A DNA stretch of 64,000 nucleotides from an uncultured Lachnospiraceae bacterium (GCA_947174505.1 CAMWJF010000006.1:1-64000), one strand, 5' to 3'. Numbered from the stretch's first letter, positions 53,483-62,953 are shown. The notes: generated by a model not told the origin, from the sequence alone. A program made the numbers and translations.

Positions 53483-54091
53483 ATGTATAGAGTTGGATAT
53501 ATAGATGATGAAAATGATTTGATATCCGATTATATTAAGCGGTTACAAAGACGAGACATTGAATTAATAGTGGCGCCTGTTGGTGATATGGCTGCGATAA
53601 AAAAATGGATAGTAGAGACCAATATTGAATGCATGCTAATAGATTATCAACTAAAAGCATCGTATGACTACGTGGGAACGGAATTGTTTTCGTATCTTTA
53701 TGATGAATTGCCAGGCCTTCCGTGCATAATCTTAACCAGCTTTACAGATTCATCGGTAAATGAGAATACGGTGGTTAAGAATTGCATCATGGATAGAGGT
53801 GTGCTGGATAAGAGTGGAATGGAATTTGATGAATTTTGTGATATGTTGAAACAGTCCACAGAGGTATTTAAGACGAATAAAAATAAGTATATTTCTAAAT
53901 ATAATGAATTATATAAGAAGAAAAGTGAAGGCAGTATCATGCCAGAGGAAGAAGAGGAATTATTATCGGTTTTCAAAATCTTGAGGGCATATGGAGAGGT
54001 CGATGATATTTCGTCCCAATTTTTGAAGACAAAAGTTGATGATGCTCTTGACGCAGTGTTGAGGAAACTGGATGAATTATTGAACAAGTGA
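53483..54091 (+). CDS. Stand-alone response-regulator receiver protein
   Basis: 202 residues from ATG 53483, with GGAGG upstream. The receiver core has the acidic pair in YIDDEND, the phosphorylation Asp in MLIDYQL, Thr in ILTSFTD and Lys in GVLDKSGM, all key residues present. The C-terminal 80 residues are helical, with no DNA-binding domain. No kinase is nearby. Similar receiver proteins occur in some nuclease/methylase defence loci; here it follows a truncated methyltransferase. Confidence 0.75.
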   Translation: MYRVGYIDDENDLISDYIKRLQRRDIELIVAPVGDMAAIKKWIVETNIECMLIDYQLKASYDYVGTELFSYLYDELPGLPCIILTSFTDSSVNENTVVKNCIMDRGVLDKSGMEFDEFCDMLKQSTEVFKTNKNKYISKYNELYKKKSEGSIMPEEEEELLSVFKILRAYGEVDDISSQFLKTKVDDALDAVLRKLDELLNK

Positions 54092-54117
54092 TAAAGGGTT
54101 AACAAACTTGTGAATAT

Positions 54118-54326
54118 ATGGACAAAAAGATTGTAAGAAGATCATTGGTTGAACATAGAAGTCCATATAGAGAATATAAAGATATATTAAGAGAGGATTT
54201 TACAGAAATAATGGCAAAGGCTTTGTCGATCCGGTATGGACGCTTGACGGGGAATATGGTGGAGAAGAGTGGGATGTGGAAATTTTAAATATGGAGAAGA
54301 GGCTGGCAATTGTGTGTGAGAGATAA
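54118..54326 (+). pseudogene. Short frameshifted remnant of an unidentified gene
   Basis: ATG 54118 gives 56 residues (MDKKIVRRSLVEHRSPYREY and onward, stop at 54288). In the next frame from about 54210, FVDPVWTLDGEYGGEEWDV to LAIVCER looks like a genuine protein C-terminus and ends at TAA 54324-54326. The two frames together suggest a decayed gene. I do not recognise it. Confidence 0.45.
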
Positions 54327-54477
54327 AAGCAATATACAGGGGGAATGAAAGTAGTCGTGCTTGCGCGCTTGTTGTCTTACCAGCACCTTTACATACATCA
54401 GACCGAATGATAGAATAAGTGGAGTGAAGATATTATTTCCAGCAGGCAAATGTCGGTTATCATATGGAGGAATTGCA

Positions 54478-56061
54478 ATGCGGTATTTCAATACAGAAGG
54501 GTGCTGTAAACCAAACAAACATTATATGGTATGCCTTGACGACAGATTAAGAACGATCAGGGAGGAGTTTGTAGAAAAAGGGAAGTATTTTGTTATCAAC
54601 AGGGGAAGACAGTACGGCAAGACAACGACGCTTATGGCATTGGCGGAGTATTTAAGCGCCGATTATGTTGTTATCCATATGGATTTTCAGATGATGAGTA
54701 CGGCCAGTTTTGAAAATGAGCAGACCTTTGCGGTAAAGTTTATCAGACAGATAGAGCGCTATATTTCCCGGAAGAAAGAGCGAATGGAGGGGATTGATGC
54801 AGAAACCTTCCAGGCGTTGCTCACGTTGAAAAACGAAGAAAAGCTCTCGCTGGATCTGCTGTTTGAGGGATTGAGCGAAATGTGCGAAACAGCGGGAAAG
54901 CCCGTTGTTCTTATGATTGATGAGGTAGACAGTGCGTCGAATAATCAGGTGTTTATTGATTTTCTTGCGCAGCTGCGGGGATATTATCTGAACAGGGATG
55001 AGTTTGCGACGTTTCAGTCGGTGATCCTGGCTGGCGTATATGATATCAAAAATTTGAAATCAAAGATACGGCCGGATGAGGAGCATCAGTATAACAGTCC
55101 GTGGAACATCGCAGCAAACTTTCATGTAGCCATGAACTTTTCGGCGGAGCAGATTGCAGGTATGCTGTCTGAGTATGAGGCAGACCATCATACGGGAATG
55201 AGCGTAGAGGCGGTTGCAGGGGAGATATATCAATATACTTCCGGCTATCCGTATCTGGTGTCCGCGATCTGTAAAATTATGGATGAAAGGACGGAAGGCG
55301 TAGATGATTCGACGGCATGGACAAGGGAGGGAATCCTGCAGGCGGTAAATTACATTTTAAAAGCGGATTTACCATTGTTTGGAAGTATGATAAAGCATGT
55401 CAATGAATATCCGGCGATAAAGAAGATGCTGTATGATATCTTATTCTGGGGTGAGTCAATGTCCTATAACTCTGATAATCGTGCCATAGGACTTGCGGGA
55501 ATGTTTGGATATGTGGAGGATCAAGGCGGAAAAGTTCGGGTGTCAAATCGTATTTTTGAAACCCGTTTGTATGATTATTTCCTCTCAGAGGAAGAGCTGG
55601 CAAATGAAATAAGTGGTTTTTCAAAACAGGATAAAAATCAGTTTGTGAAAGGCAGAAAGCTGGATATGGATCGGATACTTGAAAGGTTTGTGGAACATTT
55701 TACAGATATTTATGGAGACAATGATGAGAAGTTCATTGAGAATTATGGTCGTAAATTTTTCCTGCTGTATCTGAGACCGATTATTAACGGAACGGGCAAT
55801 TACTATATTGAAGCCCAGACAAGGGATGCAAAGAGAACGGATGTAATTGTGGATTATTTAGGAGAGCAGTTTGTTGTAGAGCTTAAAATATGGCATGGGA
55901 ATGAGTATAATGAGCGGGGTGAGCAGCAGCTTACAGATTACTTGGACTATTACCATAAAGACAAAGGGTATTTACTCAGTTTTAATTTTAACAAGAAGAA
56001 GGAAGTGGGTGTAAAGGAACTGAAGATTGGAGATAAAATAATAGTAGAAGCAGTGGTGTAA
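54478..56061 (+). CDS. AAA-ATPase with C-terminal PD-(D/E)XK nuclease
   Basis: 527 residues from ATG 54478, with GGAGG nine bases upstream; the earlier in-frame start at 54361 lacks a site. Walker A-like RGRQYGKTTTL, Walker B VLMIDEVDSA, then a sensor-like region and SGYPYLVSAICK. Near the C-terminus TDVIVDYLGEQFVVELKIW has the D...ExK nuclease pattern. Different from the minus-strand AAA-nuclease at 35036 in sequence but similar in plan. A fragment of a relative lies at 52905. Confidence 0.88.
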   Translation: MRYFNTEGCCKPNKHYMVCLDDRLRTIREEFVEKGKYFVINRGRQYGKTTTLMALAEYLSADYVVIHMDFQMMSTASFENEQTFAVKFIRQIERYISRKKERMEGIDAETFQALLTLKNEEKLSLDLLFEGLSEMCETAGKPVVLMIDEVDSASNNQVFIDFLAQLRGYYLNRDEFATFQSVILAGVYDIKNLKSKIRPDEEHQYNSPWNIAANFHVAMNFSAEQIAGMLSEYEADHHTGMSVEAVAGEIYQYTSGYPYLVSAICKIMDERTEGVDDSTAWTREGILQAVNYILKADLPLFGSMIKHVNEYPAIKKMLYDILFWGESMSYNSDNRAIGLAGMFGYVEDQGGKVRVSNRIFETRLYDYFLSEEELANEISGFSKQDKNQFVKGRKLDMDRILERFVEHFTDIYGDNDEKFIENYGRKFFLLYLRPIINGTGNYYIEAQTRDAKRTDVIVDYLGEQFVVELKIWHGNEYNERGEQQLTDYLDYYHKDKGYLLSFNFNKKKEVGVKELKIGDKIIVEAVV

Positions 56062-56126
56062 TTGACCGAAAATGATAGGCTGAATGTGGAATATAAAAAT
56101 ATATGTAGGGTGGTACTAAGTAGAGC

Positions 56127-56159
56127 AAAAATCCGCATTGTTAAAATGCGGATTTTTTT
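56127..56159 (+). terminator. Terminator after the AAA-nuclease gene
   Basis: AAAAATCCGCAT (56127-56138), a TGTTAAA loop and ATGCGGATTTTT (56146-56157), then further T residues. Confidence 0.92.
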
Positions 56160-56221
56160 GTATACTTATTATGGAATTGAGAAATGTATGTCGGTTTTCT
56201 GTAAAAGAGGAATCAATATTC

Positions 56222-57616
56222 ATGATGAAACAGGAAAAGGAACATAGTGACACAGAGCAGAATCCCATGAAAAAAGAACCCGTCAAGGAGCAGGCGGAAT
56301 ATACACCGTCGGTTCAGACGGAGTTTATGCGGGAAAAGATCAAGCAGAAACCTGTCAATAAGAAAAAGCTTCTTCGCAGGACGGTCATTACCGCTGTGAT
56401 GGCGGTGGTATTCGGTCTGGTGGCATGTTTTACCTTTCTGGTGCTGGAGCCGGTGATCAGCAACCGCCTTTACCCGGAGGAAGAGCCAAAGGAAGTGGCG
56501 TTTCCCGAGGAGACACCGATCGAGGAAATGAAGCCGGAGGACATGCTGGTTACAGAGGAAGATGCGGAGCCGCAGACGCCGGACCCGGTGGATCTGGAGA
56601 TGGTGGATGAACAGATTCAGGAGGTGCTGTCCCAGGTGGACAGGGAGCTTACGCTGGAGGATTATCAGTCGCTCCATGAGGAACTGCGGAAGTTTGCGGT
56701 GGACGCGGGTCGCGCGGTGGTGACTGTGGCCGGCGTCACTTCGGATGTAGACTGGTTTAACAATATATATGAAAATGTAGCCTCGGCCTCCGGTGTGATC
56801 GTGGCCAACAATGAGAAGGCGCTGCTTATTTTAGTCAGTGCAGGGAACATAAAAGGGGCGGACAGTATAGAAGTTACTTTCTGTGACCAGACACAGGTGG
56901 AGGCGGAACTTGTGCAGAAGGATGAAAATACAGGGCTGGCGATTCTGTCAGTGCCTCTCACGGCTGTCAGCGGGGAAACCATGGAAAAGATCGACATTGC
57001 GGAACTGGGCAGCTCCAACACCGTAAACATGCTGGGAATGCCAGTGGTGGCGCTGGGAAGTCCGCTGGGAACCAGCGGTTCCATCAGCTACGGTATCGTG
57101 ACCTCCACGGGGACAGTGATTGACCTGCCGGACGCAGCTTATAAGAAAATTACAACGGATATTTACGGGAGCCGCAATGCGACGGGAATCCTGATTAATT
57201 TGAAGGGCATGGTGATAGGTATTATAGACAATGTCAATACCGGTAACGATATGAGCAATCTGCTCACGGCATTCGGCATCACTGAGCTGAAAGGCACGAT
57301 TGAGCAGATGTCCAACAATAAGGAGCGCGCATATCTGGGTGTGCATGGGGCGGATGTGCCCAAGGAGGCCATTGAGGATACGCAGATTAACACCCCGGCG
57401 GGCACATATATCAGGGAGATTGAAATTGACTCACCGGCCATGGAGGCGGGCATTCAGAGTGGCGACGTGGTAACCAGAGTGGAAAATACGGAAATTACGA
57501 CTTACAATGAGCTTTTGGGAGTTTTGCATGCGTCGAAACCGGGAGACGTGCTGACAGTCACGCTGACAAGACAGGGGCATGAGATGAGTGTGGATGTGAC
57601 ACTGGGAAGCTGGTAG
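56222..57616 (+). CDS. HtrA/DegP-like protein with lost catalytic triad, PDZ domain
   Basis: 464 residues from ATG 56222 (AAAGAGG upstream; ATG 56225 equally possible). A basic Lys/Glu-rich cytoplasmic head, a membrane helix at about 48-72, an acidic linker, then a trypsin-like fold and a C-terminal PDZ (about 360-463, with LGVHGADVPKEA and SPAMEAGIQSGDVVTRV). In active HtrA proteins one expects TNNHV, DLAVL and GNSGG. Here the same places read ILVSAGNI, GLAIL and GSRNATG, so His, Asp and Ser are all missing. Likely a non-proteolytic scaffold or sensor. Confidence 0.88.
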   Translation: MMKQEKEHSDTEQNPMKKEPVKEQAEYTPSVQTEFMREKIKQKPVNKKKLLRRTVITAVMAVVFGLVACFTFLVLEPVISNRLYPEEEPKEVAFPEETPIEEMKPEDMLVTEEDAEPQTPDPVDLEMVDEQIQEVLSQVDRELTLEDYQSLHEELRKFAVDAGRAVVTVAGVTSDVDWFNNIYENVASASGVIVANNEKALLILVSAGNIKGADSIEVTFCDQTQVEAELVQKDENTGLAILSVPLTAVSGETMEKIDIAELGSSNTVNMLGMPVVALGSPLGTSGSISYGIVTSTGTVIDLPDAAYKKITTDIYGSRNATGILINLKGMVIGIIDNVNTGNDMSNLLTAFGITELKGTIEQMSNNKERAYLGVHGADVPKEAIEDTQINTPAGTYIREIEIDSPAMEAGIQSGDVVTRVENTEITTYNELLGVLHASKPGDVLTVTLTRQGHEMSVDVTLGSW

Positions 57617-57731
57617 ACTTTTATGGGTTTCGGAGAGTGGCGAAACTGAACAGAGAAGTAATTCCTGGCCGGAACCGATTTATTCGTACAGGTATAGGCA
57701 GGAAATAGAGGATAAAGGAGCGTAGAAGAAA

Positions 57732-58676
57732 ATGAAGTATATTAAAGACTACAAGGAAGGCGACAGATTATCTGATATTTATTTATGCAAGCATAAACAG
57801 TCGGCAGTCACAAAAAATGGTAAACCTTATGACAATGTGATTTTACAGGATAAGACAGGCACCGTAGATGCGAAAATCTGGGATCCCAACAATGCGGGGA
57901 TTGAAGACTTTGACAGCTTGGATTACATAGAAGTGTACGGCGATGTTACAAGCTTTCAGGGCGCATTGCAGGTTAATGTAAAGCGCGTGCGCAAATGTGT
58001 GGAGGGTGAGTATGATCCGGCAGAGTATCTTCCTGTCAGCAAGTTTAAGCCTGAGGATATGATGAAGGAGCTTTTGGACTTGGTAGAAAGCGTCAAAAAT
58101 CCGTACCTGCATCAGTTGTTAGAGGCTTTTTTTGTAAAGGATGAAGCGTTTGTCAAAGTGTTCCGGCAGTCCTCGGCGGCCAAGACGGTACATCATGGGT
58201 TTGTGGGCGGCCTGCTGCAGCATACGCTGGCGGTGACAAAGCTCTGTGACTATTTTTGTACCCAGTATCCCGTGTTAAACAGGGACCTGCTGCTTACGGC
58301 GGCGATCTGCCATGATATCGGGAAAACGAAAGAACTGTCGCTTTTTCCGCAGAATGATTATACAGACGACGGGCAGTTTCTTGGCCATATCGTGATCGGC
58401 AGTGAAATGATCGGGGAGAAGGTCAGGGAGATAGACGGTTTTCCGGCATTGCTCGCCAATGAGCTGAAACACTGTATTCTGTCCCATCATGGGGAGTTTG
58501 AGTTCGGCTCGCCCAAGAAGCCTGCAATCGTGGAGGCAGTGGCTTTAAATTTTGCAGACAATGTGGATGCCAAAATGGAGACCTTTACGGAAATTCTGGA
58601 AAACAGCACGGAGAAGGGATGGCTTGGGTATAACAGACTGTTTGAGTCGAATTTGCGCGGGACGAGTGTGGATTAG
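57732..58676 (+). CDS. yhaM: 3'-5' exoribonuclease YhaM
   Basis: 314 residues, the usual YhaM length. An N-terminal OB-fold (DRLSDIYLCKHKQS onward) is followed by an HD domain with HHGFVGGLLQHTLAV and ICHDIGK, the metal-binding HD motif. It degrades RNA and single-stranded DNA from the 3' end. AAAGGAG precedes the ATG. Confidence 0.94.
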   Translation: MKYIKDYKEGDRLSDIYLCKHKQSAVTKNGKPYDNVILQDKTGTVDAKIWDPNNAGIEDFDSLDYIEVYGDVTSFQGALQVNVKRVRKCVEGEYDPAEYLPVSKFKPEDMMKELLDLVESVKNPYLHQLLEAFFVKDEAFVKVFRQSSAAKTVHHGFVGGLLQHTLAVTKLCDYFCTQYPVLNRDLLLTAAICHDIGKTKELSLFPQNDYTDDGQFLGHIVIGSEMIGEKVREIDGFPALLANELKHCILSHHGEFEFGSPKKPAIVEAVALNFADNVDAKMETFTEILENSTEKGWLGYNRLFESNLRGTSVD

Positions 58677-58751
58677 AGAGGTTTCATGTAAGAGATTGCC
58701 TGAAAAGTGGCATTCTCTGTATGAATTGAAGATAGCAGAGCGGGGTAATTT

Positions 58752-60749
58752 ATGGAGCAGGGAAGTTATAAAAAAAATGATATTGTCCGACTTACGATAG
58801 AGGATATCGGAAACGACGGCGAGGGCATTGGGAAGGCGGATGGCTATACCCTGTTTGTGAAAGATGCCGTGATCGGGGACATTATTGAAGCGCGCATTAC
58901 GAAGTGTAAGAAAAATTATGGCTATGCGAGAGTGGAGAAGGTGGTGACACCTTCTCCTTTCCGTGTGGAGCCACAATGCCCTTTCCACAGACAATGCGGC
59001 GGCTGCCAGATTCAGGCCATGAGTTATGAGAGGCAGCTTGCCTATAAGCAGAATAAAGTGCGCAATCATCTGCAGCGTATCGGCGGCTTTTCACCGGAAC
59101 AGACCGATGCTGTCATGGAGCCGATTGTCGGCATGGAGGAGCCATGGCATTACCGCAATAAGGCGCAGTATCCTGTAGGATATGACAGGGAAGGAAATCT
59201 GGTCACGGGTTTTTATGCGGGCAGAACCCACGATATCATTGCCAATACGGACTGTCCGCTGGGGCCGCCTGAAAATAAGGCAATTTTGGAGGCGGTTCTT
59301 TCTTATATGAAGGAGAATAACGTAAGCGCCTACCGGGAAAACACGGGAGAGGGGCTGGTGAGGCATGTGCTGATCCGTACGGGGTTTTCTTCCGGTGAGA
59401 TCATGGTGTGTCTGGTGATTAACGGGAAGGAACTGCCGGGAGAAGATAAGCTGGTAGAAAGGCTGACGGGGGTGCGGCTGGAAGGCGGGAGATTGGGTGA
59501 AGCCGGTTTAGCGGATGGCGGCGGACAGGCTGTGGCGGGTGAAGAGATGGCTGCTGGCGCGTGTGATAGGACCGCGCAATTGGAAGCCGGAAAAGCGCCG
59601 CATAAGAGGCTTGTCAGCGTTTCGATCAATGTTAACAGGGAAAAAACGAATGTGATTATGGGAAAGGAAATGCGGGTACTCTGGGGGAGAGGATGGATTG
59701 AGGACAGCCTCAGAGTGTTGGATTCGGCAGATTTCGGAGAAGCCGGGGGCGCAGAGGATAGGAGTGCGGATAGTGACGAAAAAGTCACGTTTCGGATTTC
59801 GCCCTTGTCGTTCTATCAGGTGAATCCCCGCCAAACCGAAAAACTCTACAGCCTTGCGCTGGAATATGCGGGCCTGACAGGAAAAGAAACCGTATGGGAC
59901 CTGTACTGCGGAATCGGAACGATATCTCTCTTTATGGCAAAAAGAGCAAAGAAGGTTTATGGGGTGGAGGTCATTCCGCAGGCCATTGAGGACGCGAGGG
60001 AAAACGCCCGCAGGAATCGGATTACAAATGCGGAATTTTTTGTGGGGAAGGCGGAGGAAGTGCTGCCGGGGTTTTATAAAGGCGAACCGTTGACAGTATC
60101 TGAGGGAAATCCGGTAGGAACGGCTGAGAACCGCCCGGATGGATTGACAGAAAGCAGCAGCGATGGGAAAGCGTTAAAAACTAACGGGATGGATCGGGCG
60201 GAAAATGGCAAGGTGACTGCAGAGGTTCAAATGTGCCACCCGGATGTGATCGTGGTTGACCCTCCCCGGAAAGGCTGCGACGAAAAATGCCTGGAAACCA
60301 TGCTCGCCATGCAGCCGGGGCGGATTGTCTATGTGAGCTGTGACCCGGCGACGCTGGCGAGGGATCTTAAGATTCTGTGTGTGGGAGGGTATGAGATTAA
60401 GAGGGTAAGGGCCGTGGATCAGTTCGGGCATACGGGGCACGTGGAGACGGTATGTTTATTGTCCAAACTTAATGTCGAGCATCATATTGAGGTGGATGTG
60501 AATTTAGACGAGATGGATTTGACGGCTGCGGAGAGCAAGGCGACCTATGAGGAAATTAAGGCGTATGTGAAAGAGAAGACGGGTCTGCAAGTCAGCAATC
60601 TCTATATTGCACAGGTGAAGCGGAAGTGTGGGATTGTGGAAAGAGTAAATTATAATCTGCCGAAGTCTGAAGATTCCAGACAGCCGAAATGCCCACCAGA
60701 AAAAGAGAAGGCTATCATAGAGGCATTAAGACATTTTTGGATGATATAG
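58752..60749 (+). CDS. rlmD: 23S rRNA (uracil-5-)-methyltransferase, RlmD/RlmCD-type
   Basis: 665 residues, longer than the usual 430-460. N-terminal TRAM domain; iron-sulfur cysteines in CPFHRQCGGC plus TDCPL further on; SAM motif VWDLYCGIGTISL; catalytic Cys in YVSCDPATLARDL. It methylates U747 and/or U1939 of 23S rRNA. Two Gly/Glu/Ala-rich linkers are inserted at about 240-283 and 444-493. After VETVCLL there is a further about 95-residue extension (VEHHIEVDVNLDEMDLTAAE onward) seen in several Clostridia. It borders a mobile element. Confidence 0.9.
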   Translation: MEQGSYKKNDIVRLTIEDIGNDGEGIGKADGYTLFVKDAVIGDIIEARITKCKKNYGYARVEKVVTPSPFRVEPQCPFHRQCGGCQIQAMSYERQLAYKQNKVRNHLQRIGGFSPEQTDAVMEPIVGMEEPWHYRNKAQYPVGYDREGNLVTGFYAGRTHDIIANTDCPLGPPENKAILEAVLSYMKENNVSAYRENTGEGLVRHVLIRTGFSSGEIMVCLVINGKELPGEDKLVERLTGVRLEGGRLGEAGLADGGGQAVAGEEMAAGACDRTAQLEAGKAPHKRLVSVSINVNREKTNVIMGKEMRVLWGRGWIEDSLRVLDSADFGEAGGAEDRSADSDEKVTFRISPLSFYQVNPRQTEKLYSLALEYAGLTGKETVWDLYCGIGTISLFMAKRAKKVYGVEVIPQAIEDARENARRNRITNAEFFVGKAEEVLPGFYKGEPLTVSEGNPVGTAENRPDGLTESSSDGKALKTNGMDRAENGKVTAEVQMCHPDVIVVDPPRKGCDEKCLETMLAMQPGRIVYVSCDPATLARDLKILCVGGYEIKRVRAVDQFGHTGHVETVCLLSKLNVEHHIEVDVNLDEMDLTAAESKATYEEIKAYVKEKTGLQVSNLYIAQVKRKCGIVERVNYNLPKSEDSRQPKCPPEKEKAIIEALRHFWMI

Positions 60750-60890
60750 GATTTCCTTAAATGTCATAATTGCATATCTGAAATTACTAAAGAAGTAATG
60801 GATGAGAGCGTGCATTAAAACAATAATTTGATATAGTAAATCTTTCAGAAGTAATATTGGTTAAGGTCATTATTTAGGAGTAAACGAAAG

Positions 60891-61058
60891 ATGGATTTTA
60901 TGGGTAATATGTTTGAAAATGAAAAAACGAAAGATGATATTTCAAAGATTGTCAATAAGATATCAAATTATGATATTTTTGATTTCATTGCGAGAATATC
61001 GGGTTTAAATTTGATGTCTGAAAATCAAAACAAATCAGTCTTATGTTCTGTGTCATGA
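60891..61058 (+). pseudogene. Truncated ORF in the mobile-element border
   Basis: 55 residues with AGGAGT upstream: MDFMGNMFENEKTKDDISK, then a run ending in NKSVLCSVS. NYDIFDFIARISGLNLMSEN looks like a genuine folded start that is cut short, and the reading frame ends at the edge of a perfect 16-bp palindrome, CTGTGTCATGACACAG (61028-61043). Family not recognised. Confidence 0.45.
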
Positions 61059-61616
61059 CACAGGGAGTGCTTGCTGTTTCGGTGAGATGAACAAATGGAT
61101 TTTAAGTTGTATGGTTAGTCTGTCCTAAACTGATATGGGCGTTGCCGCCCATTTTAACAGAAAAATTTTGAAAAAGTTTTGTAAATAGGAAGGAATTTTG
61201 CATATTTACCATATAGAATAATATTTAAGGCATATGAAATAAAAGCCTGCTTGAAAACTGAATATTGCAATATACATACAGGACGTGAGGATATGCGTAG
61301 CCACAATGTAGGTGCGCCATGATATGCTCGCTTCAATCCATTTTCAGGCAAATGTGAAGAAATGAAAAACAAACCGCTGAAGCGAAGGCATTGAGCGATA
61401 AAAACCTGACAAAATGCACAGCAGTTGTGTGGGGCGATGAAGCATATCTGTGATAATGATACTTCTGGATTTTTGATTGAAATTCAGTCATATAATGACG
61501 GTGCGATTCCGATGTGGGCAGCGTAATGACCTGTCACTTGTATGTAGGTTTATGGATTAAAGTACAGGAAAAATTGACGGGGAATTTGTGATTTTTTAGA
61601 ATTAAAACAGCGTAAG
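61059..61616. other. Non-coding stretch with decayed coding scraps
   Basis: About 560 bp without an intact gene. Two short open stretches look like protein remnants: KNLTKCTAVVWGDEAYL ending near 61455 and FLIEIQSYNDGAIPMWAA ending near 61530. Both end in stops and have no start with a ribosome site. This fits a degraded part of an integrative element. Confidence 0.5.
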
Positions 61617-61655
61617 GGCAGTTATGAACGTAACAGTTTATAGCTGTCTTTTTTT
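61617..61655 (+). terminator. Terminator-like hairpin within the mobile element
   Basis: GGCAGTTAT (61617-61625) pairs with ATAGCTGTC (61640-61648) with two wobble pairs, followed by seven T residues (61649-61655). Confidence 0.75.
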
Positions 61656-61678
61656 GCGTTCATATGGGAGGGATATTT

Positions 61679-61837
61679 ATGACTGATGAATGGAGCGGAT
61701 TGGCAGATATGCTTGCAAATTTGATTGAAAAATATGCGTCAGATTTGGATATAGAAAATTTACCTGATATAACAGTAGATAATCATGTGGAAGAAAAAAA
61801 TAAGGCAACAAAAGACTGGAAAGATGTTTCTTGCTAA
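61679..61837 (+). CDS. 52-residue acidic small protein of an integrative element
   Basis: ATG 61679 with GGGAGGG upstream. The product is acidic and helical (TDEWSGLADMLANLIEKYAS and onward). Short ORFs of this type are seen near recombinases in Firmicute conjugative elements, from memory only. A promoter for the next gene overlaps its end. Confidence 0.6.
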   Translation: MTDEWSGLADMLANLIEKYASDLDIENLPDITVDNHVEEKNKATKDWKDVSC

Positions 61838-61859
61838 TAGCAAGTGTATAATGTATAAT
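61831..61859 (+). promoter_or_regulatory. Promoter of rhuM and recombinase
   Basis: TTGCTA (61831-61836), a 17-bp spacer and TATAAT (61854-61859). Confidence 0.65.
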
Positions 61860-61936
61860 AAACATGATAAGCGTGTCCAAACCAAATTTGGAAAAACATA
61901 CTTGCTTATATTTGAGTGTAAGTACAAGGAGATAAG

Positions 61937-62953
61937 GTGACTATGGATTACAGAGATGAAATGGGAAAATCAAATATTATAATCTATACAACAGAGGATG
62001 GTTTGTCTAAGATCGAAACAACTTTTGATGGGGATACTGTGTGGCTGTCTATTGACCAAATGGCAGAACTATTTCAGAGAGATAAATCAACAATTTCAAG
62101 GCATATTAAAAATATTTATTCAGAAGAAGAACTTGTGCAGGAAGCAACTGTTGCATATTTTGCAACAGTTCAAAATGAAGGAAACAGGCAGGTAGAACGC
62201 AGCATTTGTTATTATAATCTCGATGTAATCATCTCTGTCGGCTATCGTGTAAAATCAAAACGCGGCACACAGTTCAGGATATGGGCAACCGGAGTTTTGA
62301 AAGAGTTTATGCGTAAAGGTTTTGCACTGGATGATGAACGTCTGAAAAACTTAGGCGGCGGTGGATATTTTAAGGAACTGCTTGAACGGATCAGAGACAT
62401 TCGTGCATCTGAAAAGGTATTTTACAGACAGATTTTGGAAATTTATGCCACAAGCATTGACTATGATCCAATAGCGGAAATATCCATTCAGTTTTTTCAG
62501 AAGGTTCAGAACAAAATTCATTATGCCATTCATGGGCAGACGGCGGCGGAGGTTATTTATACAAGAGCGGATGCGGAAAAGGAATTTATGGGGCTTACCA
62601 CATTTGCAGGGAACCAGCCGACTTTGCGGGAAGCTGTTATTGCCAAAAACTATCTGAATGAAAAAGAACTTCGTGCAATGGGGCAGCTTGTGTCGGGATA
62701 TTTGGATTTTGCAGAGCGTCAGGCAGAACGGGAACAGACTATGACCATGAAAGATTGGGCGAAGCACTTAGACCGGATTTTGACAATGAGCGGCGAACAG
62801 TTATTGTCAGGAAATGGAAGTGTGACGCATAAGCAGGCGGTGGAAAAAGCAACTGGGGAATATAAGAAATATAAAGAGCGTACTTTAAGTGATGTGGAAC
62901 AAGACTATTTAAACTCAATAAAAATATTGGGTAAAAAGTCAGATAAAGAATGA
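61937..62953 (+). CDS. rhuM: RhuM-family protein
   Basis: 338 residues from GTG 61937 (AAGGAG five bases upstream; ATG 61943 possible). The N-terminal part, VWLSIDQMAELFQRDKSTIS, is a winged-HTH-like element; the RhuM core follows with YRVKSKRGTQFRIWA and a helical C-terminus with a conserved GNQPTLREAVIAKNYL. The RhuM family is common in mobile elements and often annotated as virulence protein, but its function is not established. Confidence 0.9.
   Translation: MTMDYRDEMGKSNIIIYTTEDGLSKIETTFDGDTVWLSIDQMAELFQRDKSTISRHIKNIYSEEELVQEATVAYFATVQNEGNRQVERSICYYNLDVIISVGYRVKSKRGTQFRIWATGVLKEFMRKGFALDDERLKNLGGGGYFKELLERIRDIRASEKVFYRQILEIYATSIDYDPIAEISIQFFQKVQNKIHYAIHGQTAAEVIYTRADAEKEFMGLTTFAGNQPTLREAVIAKNYLNEKELRAMGQLVSGYLDFAERQAEREQTMTMKDWAKHLDRILTMSGEQLLSGNGSVTHKQAVEKATGEYKKYKERTLSDVEQDYLNSIKILGKKSDKE

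Noticed and set aside
56107..56159. AGGGTGGTAC followed by a terminator, resembling the 3' end of a T-box
   Set aside because: No Stem I, specifier or antiterminator partner is present upstream, which is the end of the AAA-nuclease gene, and the downstream gene is not amino-acid related. Likely chance.
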